This document shows positions 8,101-16,595 of a stretch of 64,000 bases of DNA, piece after piece. The notes beneath the pieces were generated by a model, which was not told where the DNA came from, made no database searches, and saw nothing but the letters and a program-made list of their open reading frames with translations. Positions within the stretch are counted from its first letter, which is position 1; each line of letters opens with the position of its first letter. The DNA is from Pseudomonas paralactis (lineage in GTDB: Bacteria > Pseudomonadota > Gammaproteobacteria > Pseudomonadales > Pseudomonadaceae): contig NZ_JYLN01000003.1 in assembly GCF_001439735.1 (NCBI RefSeq), positions 620,001 through 684,000 of the forward strand, in the 5' to 3' direction. A program made the position numbers and the translations under genes.

Positions 8101-8529
8101 ATGCTTAGAAAGCTAGTTACTGTCATCGCGTTCGCGACCACCCCGGTGTGGGCAGTCCAGGCGCCTGCACCGTTCACTGGAACCGACTACAGCGGGCGCT
8201 ATGAATGTACCGGCCAGGATAAACATATAGGCAGCTATAAGGGTGTTGTTGATATGGCGCTCGACGCCAAGCAAAGTACTGGCAAGTACGCCGCCTACAC
8301 CTTCACCTTGACCCTGGAAGACAAGTCCCGTTATGACGGAATGGCCGCCGGGACTTCGGACGCGCTGGGGGTTTATTTTGCTCACACCGACCCTGTCTTG
8401 AAAGACTTCGGCGTGGGGGTCGCACAAATGACGTCAACCCCGGAGGGCAAAGTGTCTTTCGTTAAGTACTACTACGCGCCTGAATACGAGGGCGGCGGTC
8501 ACGGCATGGAGCACTGCGTCAAAAGTTGA
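8101..8529 (+). CDS. exported hypothetical protein, 142 aa
   Basis: A signal peptide (MLRKLVTVIAFATTPVWAVQA) is followed by a beta-rich domain with a Cys in RYECTGQDKH and another near the C-terminus (GMEHCVKS), probably a disulfide pair in the periplasm. The middle contains YTFTLTLEDKSRYDG and the end FVKYYYAPEYEGGGHGMEHC. AAGAAGAGG upstream of the ATG is a good ribosome site. I do not recognise a named family. It sits alone between the degraded patch and a convergent DUF3010 gene. Confidence 0.75.
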   Translation: MLRKLVTVIAFATTPVWAVQAPAPFTGTDYSGRYECTGQDKHIGSYKGVVDMALDAKQSTGKYAAYTFTLTLEDKSRYDGMAAGTSDALGVYFAHTDPVLKDFGVGVAQMTSTPEGKVSFVKYYYAPEYEGGGHGMEHCVKS

Positions 8530-8536
8530 TGGGTAG

Positions 8537-8953
8537 TTACTTTTTCATCAGGGTTGAGCAGGCTGTTTTATAAGCTTCATGCTGATACTTGTTTAACGTC
8601 GTCGGCAGATCAAAGCTGTGCTTCTTGTTTTGCGCATTGATGGTCTGCGGCGATAACAGTGTCACTTCAACCCCGTCCAGCAACTGCAACACCCCTTCAA
8701 TCTTGAACGTGGTCGGGCCACCGGCGAACTCGCCTTTCTTGCTGCGCTTCTTGATCGCAATGCGCTCGATGGCGTTGTCCTGAACAAAAGCCTTCACCTG
8801 GGCCGCGAAGGCTTTGACGTTGGCTGCATCATCGTCGTCTTCAAGGGCGATTTTCTTGGTGGCCAGGGCGACGTGGGTCAGCGTCTGGTTGTGCAGGGAG
8901 GCGACGGCGATGATGGCTTCGCTGCCTTTGATTTCGATGCCGCAGATGGTCAT
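8537..8953 (-). CDS. DUF3010 family protein
   Basis: This 138-aa cytoplasmic protein has the DUF3010 hallmarks: an N-terminal MTICGIEIKGSEAIIAVASL strand pair and a lysine-rich IAIKKRSKKGEFAGGPTTFK segment. The N-terminal strand pattern resembles a small RNase H-like fold, which is inference. Function is unknown. It is convergent with the exported protein at 8101-8529 (7 bases apart) and follows the LprI-like gene on the same strand with a 40-base gap. Confidence 0.8.
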   Translation of the reverse strand: MTICGIEIKGSEAIIAVASLHNQTLTHVALATKKIALEDDDDAANVKAFAAQVKAFVQDNAIERIAIKKRSKKGEFAGGPTTFKIEGVLQLLDGVEVTLLSPQTINAQNKKHSFDLPTTLNKYQHEAYKTACSTLMKK

Positions 8954-8993
8954 GAGTAGCCTTGATCAAAAGAGAAGGTGGCGCGATTGTCGC

Positions 8994-9395
8994 TTATTCC
9001 TGCCCAATCGACTCCAAAAACTCCGACCGCTCATCACTCATCCGCGCCAGGCAGTCGTTGTGCGCAATCGCATAGGCCTTGGTGCCGGTCACTGCCGGGA
9101 AGGTGTCCACTGCACAATCGGCGTCGCGTAGTTTTTCCCACTTTTGCTGCGCATCCTTCAGACGGGCGGTAATGTCCGCCAGTTTGGTCTTGTCGCTGCC
9201 GTAGGTCGAACCCATGCGCTCCAGCAACCCCTGATAGTTATCCTTGAGCAATTGCTCGGCGGTGGTCTTGTTGTAGGTGGCGCATTCCAGGGTTTGCTGG
9301 TCGTTTTCGATGCCGTCGCACGGCGTGCTGTCGGTGTCTTCGGCCGCGTGGGCGGTGGTTGCGATGAGTGCCAAAGCCAGGAAAATCGATTTCAT
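8994..9395 (-). CDS. LprI-like / DUF1311 exported protein
   Basis: The 133-aa product has a signal peptide (MKSIFLALALIATTAHAAED) and a helical domain with paired cysteines: PCDG, LECA, ADCAV and NDCL. The pattern DAQQKWEKLRDADCAVD matches the DUF1311 (LprI N-terminal) domain, whose members include lysozyme inhibitors. Activity is not proven for this protein; a periplasmic location is well supported. It diverges from the dipeptidase operon. Confidence 0.8.
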   Translation of the reverse strand: MKSIFLALALIATTAHAAEDTDSTPCDGIENDQQTLECATYNKTTAEQLLKDNYQGLLERMGSTYGSDKTKLADITARLKDAQQKWEKLRDADCAVDTFPAVTGTKAYAIAHNDCLARMSDERSEFLESIGQE

Positions 9396-9613
9396 TGCGC
9401 CGTCTCATTTCACGTGATGCGCAATTCTGGCTCAAGCGTAAGACAAAGAACAGCCACCCGTCAGGCATGTCTGTATAGCCTTTGTCGTGGATTGACGCTT
9501 TCGGCAATTCCCCTGTCGTTTTTGCACCCGGCTCGGGTTGTCCCTGGGCATATGCTGGCCCCAAAGCGCCGGCAGACGATTCGGCGCATGAATCGCCAAT
9601 AAGGGGACGCCTG
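9396..9613 (+). promoter_or_regulatory. upstream region of the dipeptidase-dgcAB-etf operon
   Basis: This non-coding 218 bases lies between divergent genes. CCCCTGTC at 9520-9527 also occurs in the gbcA/gbcB control region (19606-19613), but this eight-base match alone is weak evidence for a common regulator. AAGGGGAC at 9601-9607 is the ribosome site for the ATG at 9614. Confidence 0.35.
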
Positions 9614-10591
9614 ATGAGCCCAGCCGAGTTGCACGCCGACAGCATCGTTATCGACGGTCTGATTATTGCCAAGTGGAACCGCGACCTGTTCGAAGACATG
9701 CGCAAAGGCGGCCTCACCGCCGCCAACTGCACAGTGTCGGTGTGGGAAGGCTTCCAGGCCACGATCAATAACATCGTTGCCAGCCAGACCCTGATCCGTG
9801 AGAACAGCGACCTGGTGATCCCGGTGAAAACCACCGCTGACATCCGCCGCGCCAAGGAGCAGGGCAAGACCGGCATCATCTTCGGCTTCCAGAACGCCCA
9901 TGCGTTTGAGGACCAGCTTGGCTATGTCGAGATCTTCAAGCAGCTCGGCGTCGGTGTGGTGCAGATGTGCTACAACACCCAGAACCTGGTGGGCACCGGC
10001 TGCTATGAGCGCGACGGCGGGTTGTCGGGTTTCGGGCGCGAAATCGTCGCCGAGATGAACCGTGTCGGCATCATGTGCGACCTGTCCCACGTCGGCTCCA
10101 AGACCAGCGAAGAGGTCATCCTCGAATCGAAAAAGCCGGTGTGCTATTCCCACTGCCTGCCATCCGGGCTTAAAGAGCACCCGCGCAACAAGTCCGATGA
10201 AGAGCTGAAGTTCATCGCCGACCATGGCGGTTTTGTCGGCGTGACCATGTTCGCGCCGTTCCTGGCCAAGGGCATTGATTCGACCATCGACGACTACGCC
10301 GAAGCCATCGAATACACCATGAATATCGTCGGCGAAGACGCCATCGGCATCGGCACCGACTTCACCCAGGGGCATGGCCAGGATTTCTTCGAAATGCTCA
10401 CCCATGACAAGGGCTACGCCCGCCGCCTGACCAGCTTCGGCAAGATCATCAACCCGCTGGGCATCCGCACCGTGGGCGAGTTTCCCAACCTCACCGAAAC
10501 CCTGCTCAAGCGTGGCCACCCCGAGCGCGTGGTACGCAAGATCATGGGCGAGAACTGGGTCAACGTCTTGAAGGACGTCTGGGGCGAATAA
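9614..10591 (+). CDS. divergent membrane-dipeptidase (M19) family protein of the betaine operon
   Basis: The 325-aa protein has the amidohydrolase-like barrel of renal dipeptidases. Late motifs are intact: CDLSHVGSKTSEEV (first His) and CYSHCLPSGLKEHPRN (second His). Early metal-binding motifs are not: where family members have an HxD after the first strand, this one reads VIDGLIIAKWNRD, and the usual Glu of the EGG-type motif is replaced in FGFQNAHAFED. It begins the run to dgcA, dgcB and etf; P. aeruginosa has the same order. The start at 9614 has a good ribosome site, and longer upstream starts would run into the promoter. Its reaction in betaine or dimethylglycine use is unknown. Confidence 0.85.
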   Translation: MSPAELHADSIVIDGLIIAKWNRDLFEDMRKGGLTAANCTVSVWEGFQATINNIVASQTLIRENSDLVIPVKTTADIRRAKEQGKTGIIFGFQNAHAFEDQLGYVEIFKQLGVGVVQMCYNTQNLVGTGCYERDGGLSGFGREIVAEMNRVGIMCDLSHVGSKTSEEVILESKKPVCYSHCLPSGLKEHPRNKSDEELKFIADHGGFVGVTMFAPFLAKGIDSTIDDYAEAIEYTMNIVGEDAIGIGTDFTQGHGQDFFEMLTHDKGYARRLTSFGKIINPLGIRTVGEFPNLTETLLKRGHPERVVRKIMGENWVNVLKDVWGE

Positions 10592-10643
10592 GCCAGACAC
10601 CTATCGGCAACACCACCACGAATTTTTCTGGAGTTAAGTTTCC

Positions 10644-11174
10644 ATGGCCAAGATCGCCCCGCAATTGCCAATCGAAGTCGACAGCGAAACCGGTGTCTGG
10701 ACCTCCGACGCCCTGCCCATGCTGTACGTGCCGCGCCACTTCTTCGTCAACAACCACATGGGTATCGAAGAAGTACTGGGCGCTGATGCCTACGCCGAGA
10801 TCCTCTACAAGGCCGGCTACAAATCCGCCTGGCACTGGTGTGAAAAAGAAGCCGAATGCCATGGCCTTGAAGGCGTCGCGGTGTTCGAGCACTACATGAA
10901 GCGCCTGTCGCAACGCGGCTGGGGCCTGTTCAAGATCCAGGACATCGACCTGGATAAAGGCACCGCCAGCGTCAAGCTTGAGCACTCGGCGTTCGTCTAC
11001 GTGTACGGCAAGGTCGGGCGCAAGGTCGACTACATGTTCACCGGCTGGTTTGCCGGTGCCATGGACCAGATTCTTGAGGCCCGTGGCAGCAAGATCCGCA
11101 CTGTCGCCGAACAAGTCTACGGAGGCTCCGAAGAGGGCCATGACGACGGCCTGTTCACCGTCAAACCGTTGTAA
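10644..11174 (+). CDS. DUF5943 protein of the dimethylglycine operon
   Basis: This 176-aa soluble protein of a family found next to dimethylglycine demethylase genes has an aromatic-rich middle (YKSAWHWCEKEAECHGLEGV). The C-terminal half resembles small-molecule-binding domains of the V4R/heme-sensor kind (SAFVYVYGKVGRKVDYMFTG). That resemblance is an impression from pattern, not a search. It is 52 bases after the dipeptidase-family gene and 15 bases before dgcA, so almost certainly co-transcribed. A role as an accessory or substrate-handling subunit of DgcAB is possible but unproven. Confidence 0.8.
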   Translation: MAKIAPQLPIEVDSETGVWTSDALPMLYVPRHFFVNNHMGIEEVLGADAYAEILYKAGYKSAWHWCEKEAECHGLEGVAVFEHYMKRLSQRGWGLFKIQDIDLDKGTASVKLEHSAFVYVYGKVGRKVDYMFTGWFAGAMDQILEARGSKIRTVAEQVYGGSEEGHDDGLFTVKPL

Positions 11175-11189
11175 GCCGAGGACCGTGCC

Positions 11190-13250
11190 ATGGCTTTCGA
11201 AGCAATGTTTGCGCCGATCCAGATCGGCAAACTGACCATCCGCAACCGCGTGCTCAGTACTGCCCACGCCGAGGTGTATGCCACCGACGGCGGCATGACC
11301 ACCGACCGCTATGTGAAGTATTACGAAGAGAAAGCCAAGGGCGGTATCGGCCTGGCGATCTGCGGCGGCTCCTCAGTGGTGGCTATCGACAGCCCCCAGG
11401 AATGGTGGAGTTCGGTGAACCTGTCCACCGATCGCATCATCCCGCACTTTCAGAACCTGGCCGACGCCATGCACAAGCATGGTGCCAAGATCATGATCCA
11501 GATTACCCACATGGGCCGTCGCTCGCGTTGGGATGGTTTCAACTGGCCGACCCTGATGTCGCCGTCCGGCGTGCGTGAGCCGGTGCACCGCGCCACCTGC
11601 AAGACCATCGAGCCGGAAGAAATCTGGCGTGTGATTGGCAACTATGCCCAGGCGGCGCGCCGTGCCAAGGCCGGTGGCCTGGACGGGGTAGAGCTGTCTG
11701 CGGTGCACCAGCACATGATCGACCAGTTCTGGAGCCCGCGGGTCAACAAGCGTACCGACGAATGGGGCGGCAGCTTTGAAGGCCGCATGAAGTTCGGCCT
11801 GGAAGTGCTCAAGGCCGTGCGTGCCGAAGTGGGCGATGACTTCTGTGTGGGCATGCGCCTGTGCGGCGACGAGTTCCACCCGGACGGCTTGTCCCACGAG
11901 GACATGAAGCAGATCGCCAAGTATTACGACGACACCGGTATGCTCGATTTCATCGGCGTGGTGGGCTCGGGGTGCGACACGCACAACACCCTGGCCAACG
12001 TGATCCCGAACATGAGTTATCCACCGGAGCCGTTTCTGCATTTGGCGGCCGGGATCAAGGAAGTGGTCAAGGTCCCGGTGCTGCACGCGCAGAACATCAA
12101 GGACCCGAACCAGGCCACGCGCATCCTCGAAGGCGGCTATGTGGACATGGTCGGCATGACCCGTGCGCACATCGCCGACCCGCACCTGATCGCCAAGATC
12201 AAGATGGGTCAGATCGACCAGATCAAGCAGTGCGTGGGCGCCAACTACTGCATCGACCGTCAGTACCAGGGCCTGGACGTGCTGTGCATCCAGAACGCCG
12301 CGACCTCCCGTGAATACATGGGCGTGCCGCACATTATCGAGAAGACCACCGGGGCCAAGCGCAAAGTGGTCGTGGTGGGCGCAGGCCCCGCCGGTATGGA
12401 GGCTGCACGTGTCGCCGCCGAGCGCGGCCATGACGTGACCCTGTTGGAGAAAAAAGAGTTTATCGGCGGGCAGATCACCACGGCTTCGAAAGCGCCGCAA
12501 CGCGACCAGATCGCCGGTATCACCCGTTGGTACCAGTTGGAGCTGGCGCGCCTGAAAGTCGACCTGCGCCTGGGCGTGGCGGCGGATGCCGAGACCATCC
12601 TCGACCTGCGTCCGGACGTGGTGGTGCTGGCGGTGGGCGGGCATCCGTTTATCGAACAGAACGAACACTGGGGCGCCGCCGAAGGTTTGGTGGTGAGCAG
12701 TTGGGATGTGCTCGACGGCAAAGTCGCGCCGGGCAAGAACGTACTGGTGTACGACACCATTTGCGAGTTCACCGGTATGTCGGTGGCGGACTTCCTGGCC
12801 GACAAAGGCTGCCAGGTGGAAATCGTCACCGACGACATCAAGCCCGGTGTGGCGATTGGCGGTACGTCGTTCCCCACGTACTACCGCAGCATGTACCCCA
12901 AGGAAGTGATCATGACCGGCGACATGATGCTGGAAAAGGTCTATCGCGAGGGCGACAAGCTGGTGGCGGTACTGGAGAACGAATACACCGGCGCCAAAGA
13001 AGAACGGGTGGTCGACCAGGTGGTGGTGGAGAACGGCGTGCGCCCGGACGAAGCCCTTTACTACGGGCTCAAGGAAGGCTCACGCAACAAGGGCCAGATC
13101 GACGTTGAAGCGCTGTTTGCGATCAAGCCGCAGCCATGCCTGAGCGAAGCGGGTGACGGGTACTTGCTGTTCCGCATTGGTGACTGTGTGGCCCAGCGCA
13201 ACACCCACGCCGCAATCTACGACGCCCTGCGCTTGTGCAAGGATTTCTAA
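11190..13250 (+). CDS. dgcA: DgcA, dimethylglycine demethylase flavoprotein subunit
   Basis: The 686-aa protein has the trimethylamine dehydrogenase/2,4-dienoyl-CoA reductase layout. An Old Yellow Enzyme-like FMN barrel covers 1-340 (NRVLSTAHAEVYA, SAVHQHMIDQFWSPRVNKRT), then a cysteine cluster region, then a nucleotide-binding domain (VVVVGAGPAGMEAARVAAER near 390). It removes a methyl group from dimethylglycine to give sarcosine, with electrons going to DgcB/ETF. The cluster region reads CVGANYC...C (Cys348, Cys354, Cys366), so the second of the four usual cysteines is Ala351; a three-cysteine cluster or none is possible. It lies directly before dgcB. Confidence 0.93.
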   Translation: MAFEAMFAPIQIGKLTIRNRVLSTAHAEVYATDGGMTTDRYVKYYEEKAKGGIGLAICGGSSVVAIDSPQEWWSSVNLSTDRIIPHFQNLADAMHKHGAKIMIQITHMGRRSRWDGFNWPTLMSPSGVREPVHRATCKTIEPEEIWRVIGNYAQAARRAKAGGLDGVELSAVHQHMIDQFWSPRVNKRTDEWGGSFEGRMKFGLEVLKAVRAEVGDDFCVGMRLCGDEFHPDGLSHEDMKQIAKYYDDTGMLDFIGVVGSGCDTHNTLANVIPNMSYPPEPFLHLAAGIKEVVKVPVLHAQNIKDPNQATRILEGGYVDMVGMTRAHIADPHLIAKIKMGQIDQIKQCVGANYCIDRQYQGLDVLCIQNAATSREYMGVPHIIEKTTGAKRKVVVVGAGPAGMEAARVAAERGHDVTLLEKKEFIGGQITTASKAPQRDQIAGITRWYQLELARLKVDLRLGVAADAETILDLRPDVVVLAVGGHPFIEQNEHWGAAEGLVVSSWDVLDGKVAPGKNVLVYDTICEFTGMSVADFLADKGCQVEIVTDDIKPGVAIGGTSFPTYYRSMYPKEVIMTGDMMLEKVYREGDKLVAVLENEYTGAKEERVVDQVVVENGVRPDEALYYGLKEGSRNKGQIDVEALFAIKPQPCLSEAGDGYLLFRIGDCVAQRNTHAAIYDALRLCKDF

Positions 13251-13289
13251 GCCGAAAGTGGACCCGGTCTGAAGGTGGGAGCTGACCAG

Positions 13290-13376
13290 TGTGGGAGCCG
13301 GGCTTGCCCGCGATGCAGGCGACTCGGTCTTGAGTGAGACCGAGTCGATGCCATCGCAGGCAAGCCAGCTCCCACA
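13290..13376. repeat. hybrid REPIN between dgcA and dgcB
   Basis: The left arm is of the GAGCCGGGCTTGCCCGC class and the right arm of the AGCTGGCTTGCCTGC class. The centre (13321-13346) is itself a perfect hairpin, GACTCGGTCT-tgagtg-AGACCGAGTC. It lies within the operon. Confidence 0.85.
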
Positions 13377-13424
13377 TTGATCCGGCCCCCATGCAAGACC
13401 TGTGTGGTCTGTGGGAGCTTCATC

Positions 13425-15365
13425 ATGTTGAACACCTTGCTGCCTATTCTCTTGTTTGCCGCTTTGGGGCTCGCCGTGCTCGGCGCTTTGCGCCGGGCAA
13501 ACATGTGGCGCCGTGGGCGTGCATCCAAAGTCGATCTGCTGGGCGGCCTGTTGGCCATGCCCAAGCGCTACATGGTCGATTTGCACCACGTGGTCGCCCG
13601 CGATAAATACATCGCCAATACCCACGTGGCCACGGCGCTGGGCTTTGTGCTGTCGGCGCTGCTGGCGATACTGGTGCACGGTTTCGGCCTGCAGAATCGC
13701 ATCCTTGGCTATGCCTTGCTGCTGGCTTCGGTGTTGATGTTTGTGGGTGCAATTTTTATGTACCTGCGCCGCCGCAACCCGCCTGCGCGCCTGTCCAAGG
13801 GCCCATGGATGCGTCTGCCGAAAAGCCTGATGGCGTTCTCGGTGAGCTTTTTCCTGGTGACCTTGCCGGTGGCCGGGATTTTGCCCGCTGACTTTGGCGG
13901 CTGGCTGCTTGCTGCGCTGCTGAGCGTAGGTGTGCTGTGGGGCGTGTCCGAAATGTTCTTCGGCATGACCTGGGGCGGGCCGATGAAGCACGCGTTCGCA
14001 GGTGCACTGCACCTGGCCTGGCACCGCCGTGCCGAGCGCTTCGGCGGCGGCCGTTCCACCGGCCTGAAACCGCTGGACCTGAGCGATAAATCCGCGCCGC
14101 TTGGCGTGGAAAAACCCAAGGATTTCACCTGGAACCAACTGCTCGGCTTCGACGCCTGCGTGCAATGCGGCAAGTGCGAAGCGGCGTGCCCGGCGTTCGC
14201 TGCCGGCCAGCCGCTGAACCCGAAAAAAATCATCCAGGACATGGTGGTCGGCCTGGCCGGTGGCACTGATGCCAAGTTCGCCGGCAGCCCGTACCCCGGC
14301 AAACCGGTGGGCGAGCACGGCGGTAACCCGCACCAGCCGATCGTCAATGGCCTGGTGGACGCAGAAACCCTGTGGTCCTGCACCACCTGCCGCGCCTGCG
14401 TGGAAGAGTGCCCGATGATGATCGAGCACGTGGACGCTATCGTCGACATGCGCCGCCATCTCACCCTGGAAAAAGGCGCCACGCCGAACAAGGGCGCCGA
14501 AGTCCTGGAAAACCTGATTGCCACCGACAACCCCGGCGGGTTTGCCCCTGGCGGTCGCCTCAACTGGGCGGCGGACCTGAATCTGCCGTTGCTTAGCGAC
14601 AAGGGCAGCGCCGATGTGCTGTTCTGGGTCGGCGACGGCGCTTTCGACATGCGCAACCAACGCACCCTGCGCGCGTTCGTCAAAGTGCTCAAGGCGGCCG
14701 GAGTGGACTTTGCAGTACTCGGCCTGGAAGAGCGCGACAGCGGTGACGTCGCGCGACGTCTGGGCGACGAGGCAACCTTCCAGCTGTTGGCCGCGCGCAA
14801 TATCCAGACCCTGGGCAAATACAGCTTCAAGCGCATCGTCACCTGCGACCCGCACAGCTTTCATGTGCTGAAGAACGAGTACGGTGCCTTCAACGGCAAC
14901 TACCGGGTGCAGCACCACAGTACCTTCATGGCCGAGCTGATCGGCGAGGGCGCGCTGAACCTGGGCCAGCACAAAGGCAACAGCGTGACCTACCACGACC
15001 CTTGCTACCTGGGCCGCTACAACGGCGAATACGAGGCACCGCGCCAAGTGCTGCGGGCGTTGGGTATCGAGGTCAAGGAAATGCAGCGTTCGGGCTTCCG
15101 TTCGCGCTGCTGCGGCGGTGGCGGCGGTGCGCCGATCACTGACATTCCCGGCAAGCAACGTATCCCCGACATGCGCATGGAAGACATCCGTGAAACCGGT
15201 GCCGAACTGGTGGCCGTGGGCTGCCCGCAATGCACGGCGATGCTTGAAGGTGTGGTCGAGCCGCGGCCCTTGATCAAGGATATTGCCGAGCTTGTGGCCG
15301 ACGCTTTGCTTGAAGACCCCACGCCGGCAAAAGTGCCTAAACGTGAACCCGCGGAGGTGCATTGA
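13425..15365 (+). CDS. dgcB: DgcB, membrane-bound Fe-S electron-transfer subunit of dimethylglycine demethylation
   Basis: The 646-aa protein has several N-terminal membrane segments (about residues 1-25, 60-90, 100-125 and 145-175). Two classical [4Fe-4S] motifs follow, CVQCGKCEAACP and CTTCRACVEECP, and a HdrD-like cysteine-rich C-terminus ends CCGGGGGAP. This resembles a membrane heterodisulfide reductase-like module passing electrons from DgcA, through ETF, to the quinone pool. The start at 13425 follows GGGAGC; earlier in-frame Met codons lie inside the REP. The stop overlaps the next ATG (TGATG), indicating translational coupling. Confidence 0.92.
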   Translation: MLNTLLPILLFAALGLAVLGALRRANMWRRGRASKVDLLGGLLAMPKRYMVDLHHVVARDKYIANTHVATALGFVLSALLAILVHGFGLQNRILGYALLLASVLMFVGAIFMYLRRRNPPARLSKGPWMRLPKSLMAFSVSFFLVTLPVAGILPADFGGWLLAALLSVGVLWGVSEMFFGMTWGGPMKHAFAGALHLAWHRRAERFGGGRSTGLKPLDLSDKSAPLGVEKPKDFTWNQLLGFDACVQCGKCEAACPAFAAGQPLNPKKIIQDMVVGLAGGTDAKFAGSPYPGKPVGEHGGNPHQPIVNGLVDAETLWSCTTCRACVEECPMMIEHVDAIVDMRRHLTLEKGATPNKGAEVLENLIATDNPGGFAPGGRLNWAADLNLPLLSDKGSADVLFWVGDGAFDMRNQRTLRAFVKVLKAAGVDFAVLGLEERDSGDVARRLGDEATFQLLAARNIQTLGKYSFKRIVTCDPHSFHVLKNEYGAFNGNYRVQHHSTFMAELIGEGALNLGQHKGNSVTYHDPCYLGRYNGEYEAPRQVLRALGIEVKEMQRSGFRSRCCGGGGGAPITDIPGKQRIPDMRMEDIRETGAELVAVGCPQCTAMLEGVVEPRPLIKDIAELVADALLEDPTPAKVPKREPAEVH

Positions 15366-16585
15366 TGAGCGACATTATTCGCCGCGACCCTCGGGCCGAA
15401 TGGATCGCCCGTAACCGTCTTCACCCCTTGCACGCGGCCATGCAGCCAGTGCAGCACAGCTGGATGGGGCCCAACGGTATCATTCGTAAAAACGTGCACG
15501 GTGTCGGTTTTATCGGCCCCAACGGCATCAAGCGTATCGACCGCAGCGGCGCCCAGCAGGGCGGTGCGGCCAAGCGCACGGCGGCGGTGGACGTGCAGTT
15601 GCCGCTGCATCAGGTGCCAATGCCGGCGTTCTACATCAGTGTGGTGCCGGACATGGTCGGTGGCCGCTTGAGCAGCCACGACCGAGACCTGCTCGGCCTG
15701 GCCAGGCAACTGGCCGGCAGCGACGGCGCGGTGCTGGCCGTGGTGTTTGGTGAGCACAAGGAAAACGCCTTTGCCACGGCCGGTGTCGACCGTCTGCTGG
15801 TGCTGGACGGCCAGGCGTTCGACGGTTATTCACCGGAGCAACGCGTGCAGGGCCTGCGCGCTGTGGATAACCAGTTCAATCCACGCCACTGGCTATTGCC
15901 GGACAGCCGCAGCGGTGGCGGCGAATTGGGCCGGCGCTTTGCCGCCAGCCTCAAGGAACGCCCGGCGACGCGCGTTTGGCAAATCAAGGGCGATGAGTGT
16001 ATCGGCCGTGCGGGGGCGGGCCAGCAAGACTTGGCTCGGCCGCTGCCACGCCTGATCCTCGCGGCCGTTGAATGCGCCGAGCCGGTCAGCGAGACCCGTC
16101 ATGAAGTGTTGCCCGTGGAGTTATCCACAAGCCTGGCGCGCAGTTTGCCGCGTATCGAGGACCTTGGTGCGGTGGCGGTGGACCCGGCGGCGATTCCCAT
16201 GGCCGAAGCGGAATTCATTTTCTCCGGCGGCAACGGCGTCAAGGACTGGGCGCTGTTCCACCAGACCGCCGCAGCCCTGGGCGCCACCGAAGGCGCGTCG
16301 AGGGTAGCGGTGGACGATGGTTTCATGGCGCGTGATCGCCAGGTCGGTGCCAGTGGCACCTGGGTCACGGCAAGGGTTTACGTAGCCGTGGGTATTTCCG
16401 GGGCGATCCAGCACCTGCAAGGCATCGGGGCCTGCGACAAGGTGGTGGCGATCAACCTCGACCCGACCTGCGACATGATCAAGCGTGCCGACCTGTCGGT
16501 GATCGGCGAAAGCGCCGCGATTCTGCAAGCCTTGATCGATGCGGTGCACACCTACCGCAACGGCACCAAGCGCGATGCAGCTTAG
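15365..16585 (+). CDS. electron transfer flavoprotein alpha subunit of the betaine pathway
   Basis: The 406-aa product is about 90 residues longer than a housekeeping EtfA. The C-terminal FAD-binding domain is recognisable: FSGGNGVKDW, ASRVAVDDGF and RQVGASGTWV, then INLDPTCDMIKRADLSVIGE. The N-terminal extension (about 1-80) is rich in His and Arg and of unknown role. It is coupled to dgcB by a TGATG overlap and followed by the beta subunit, so the pair probably accepts electrons from DgcA or sarcosine oxidation. Two perfect DnaA boxes lie inside this gene (15862 and 16121). Confidence 0.88.
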   Translation: MSDIIRRDPRAEWIARNRLHPLHAAMQPVQHSWMGPNGIIRKNVHGVGFIGPNGIKRIDRSGAQQGGAAKRTAAVDVQLPLHQVPMPAFYISVVPDMVGGRLSSHDRDLLGLARQLAGSDGAVLAVVFGEHKENAFATAGVDRLLVLDGQAFDGYSPEQRVQGLRAVDNQFNPRHWLLPDSRSGGGELGRRFAASLKERPATRVWQIKGDECIGRAGAGQQDLARPLPRLILAAVECAEPVSETRHEVLPVELSTSLARSLPRIEDLGAVAVDPAAIPMAEAEFIFSGGNGVKDWALFHQTAAALGATEGASRVAVDDGFMARDRQVGASGTWVTARVYVAVGISGAIQHLQGIGACDKVVAINLDPTCDMIKRADLSVIGESAAILQALIDAVHTYRNGTKRDAA

Positions 16586-16595
16586 GGACATGACC

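Noticed and set aside
11373..12668. 431-codon minus-strand frame opposite dgcA
   Set aside because: Shadow frame; composition is His/Asp/Val repeats typical of reversed GC3-rich genes.
13080..15362. 760-codon minus-strand frame opposite dgcB
   Set aside because: Shadow of dgcB and of the 3' end of dgcA; crosses the REPIN and has no recognisable domains.
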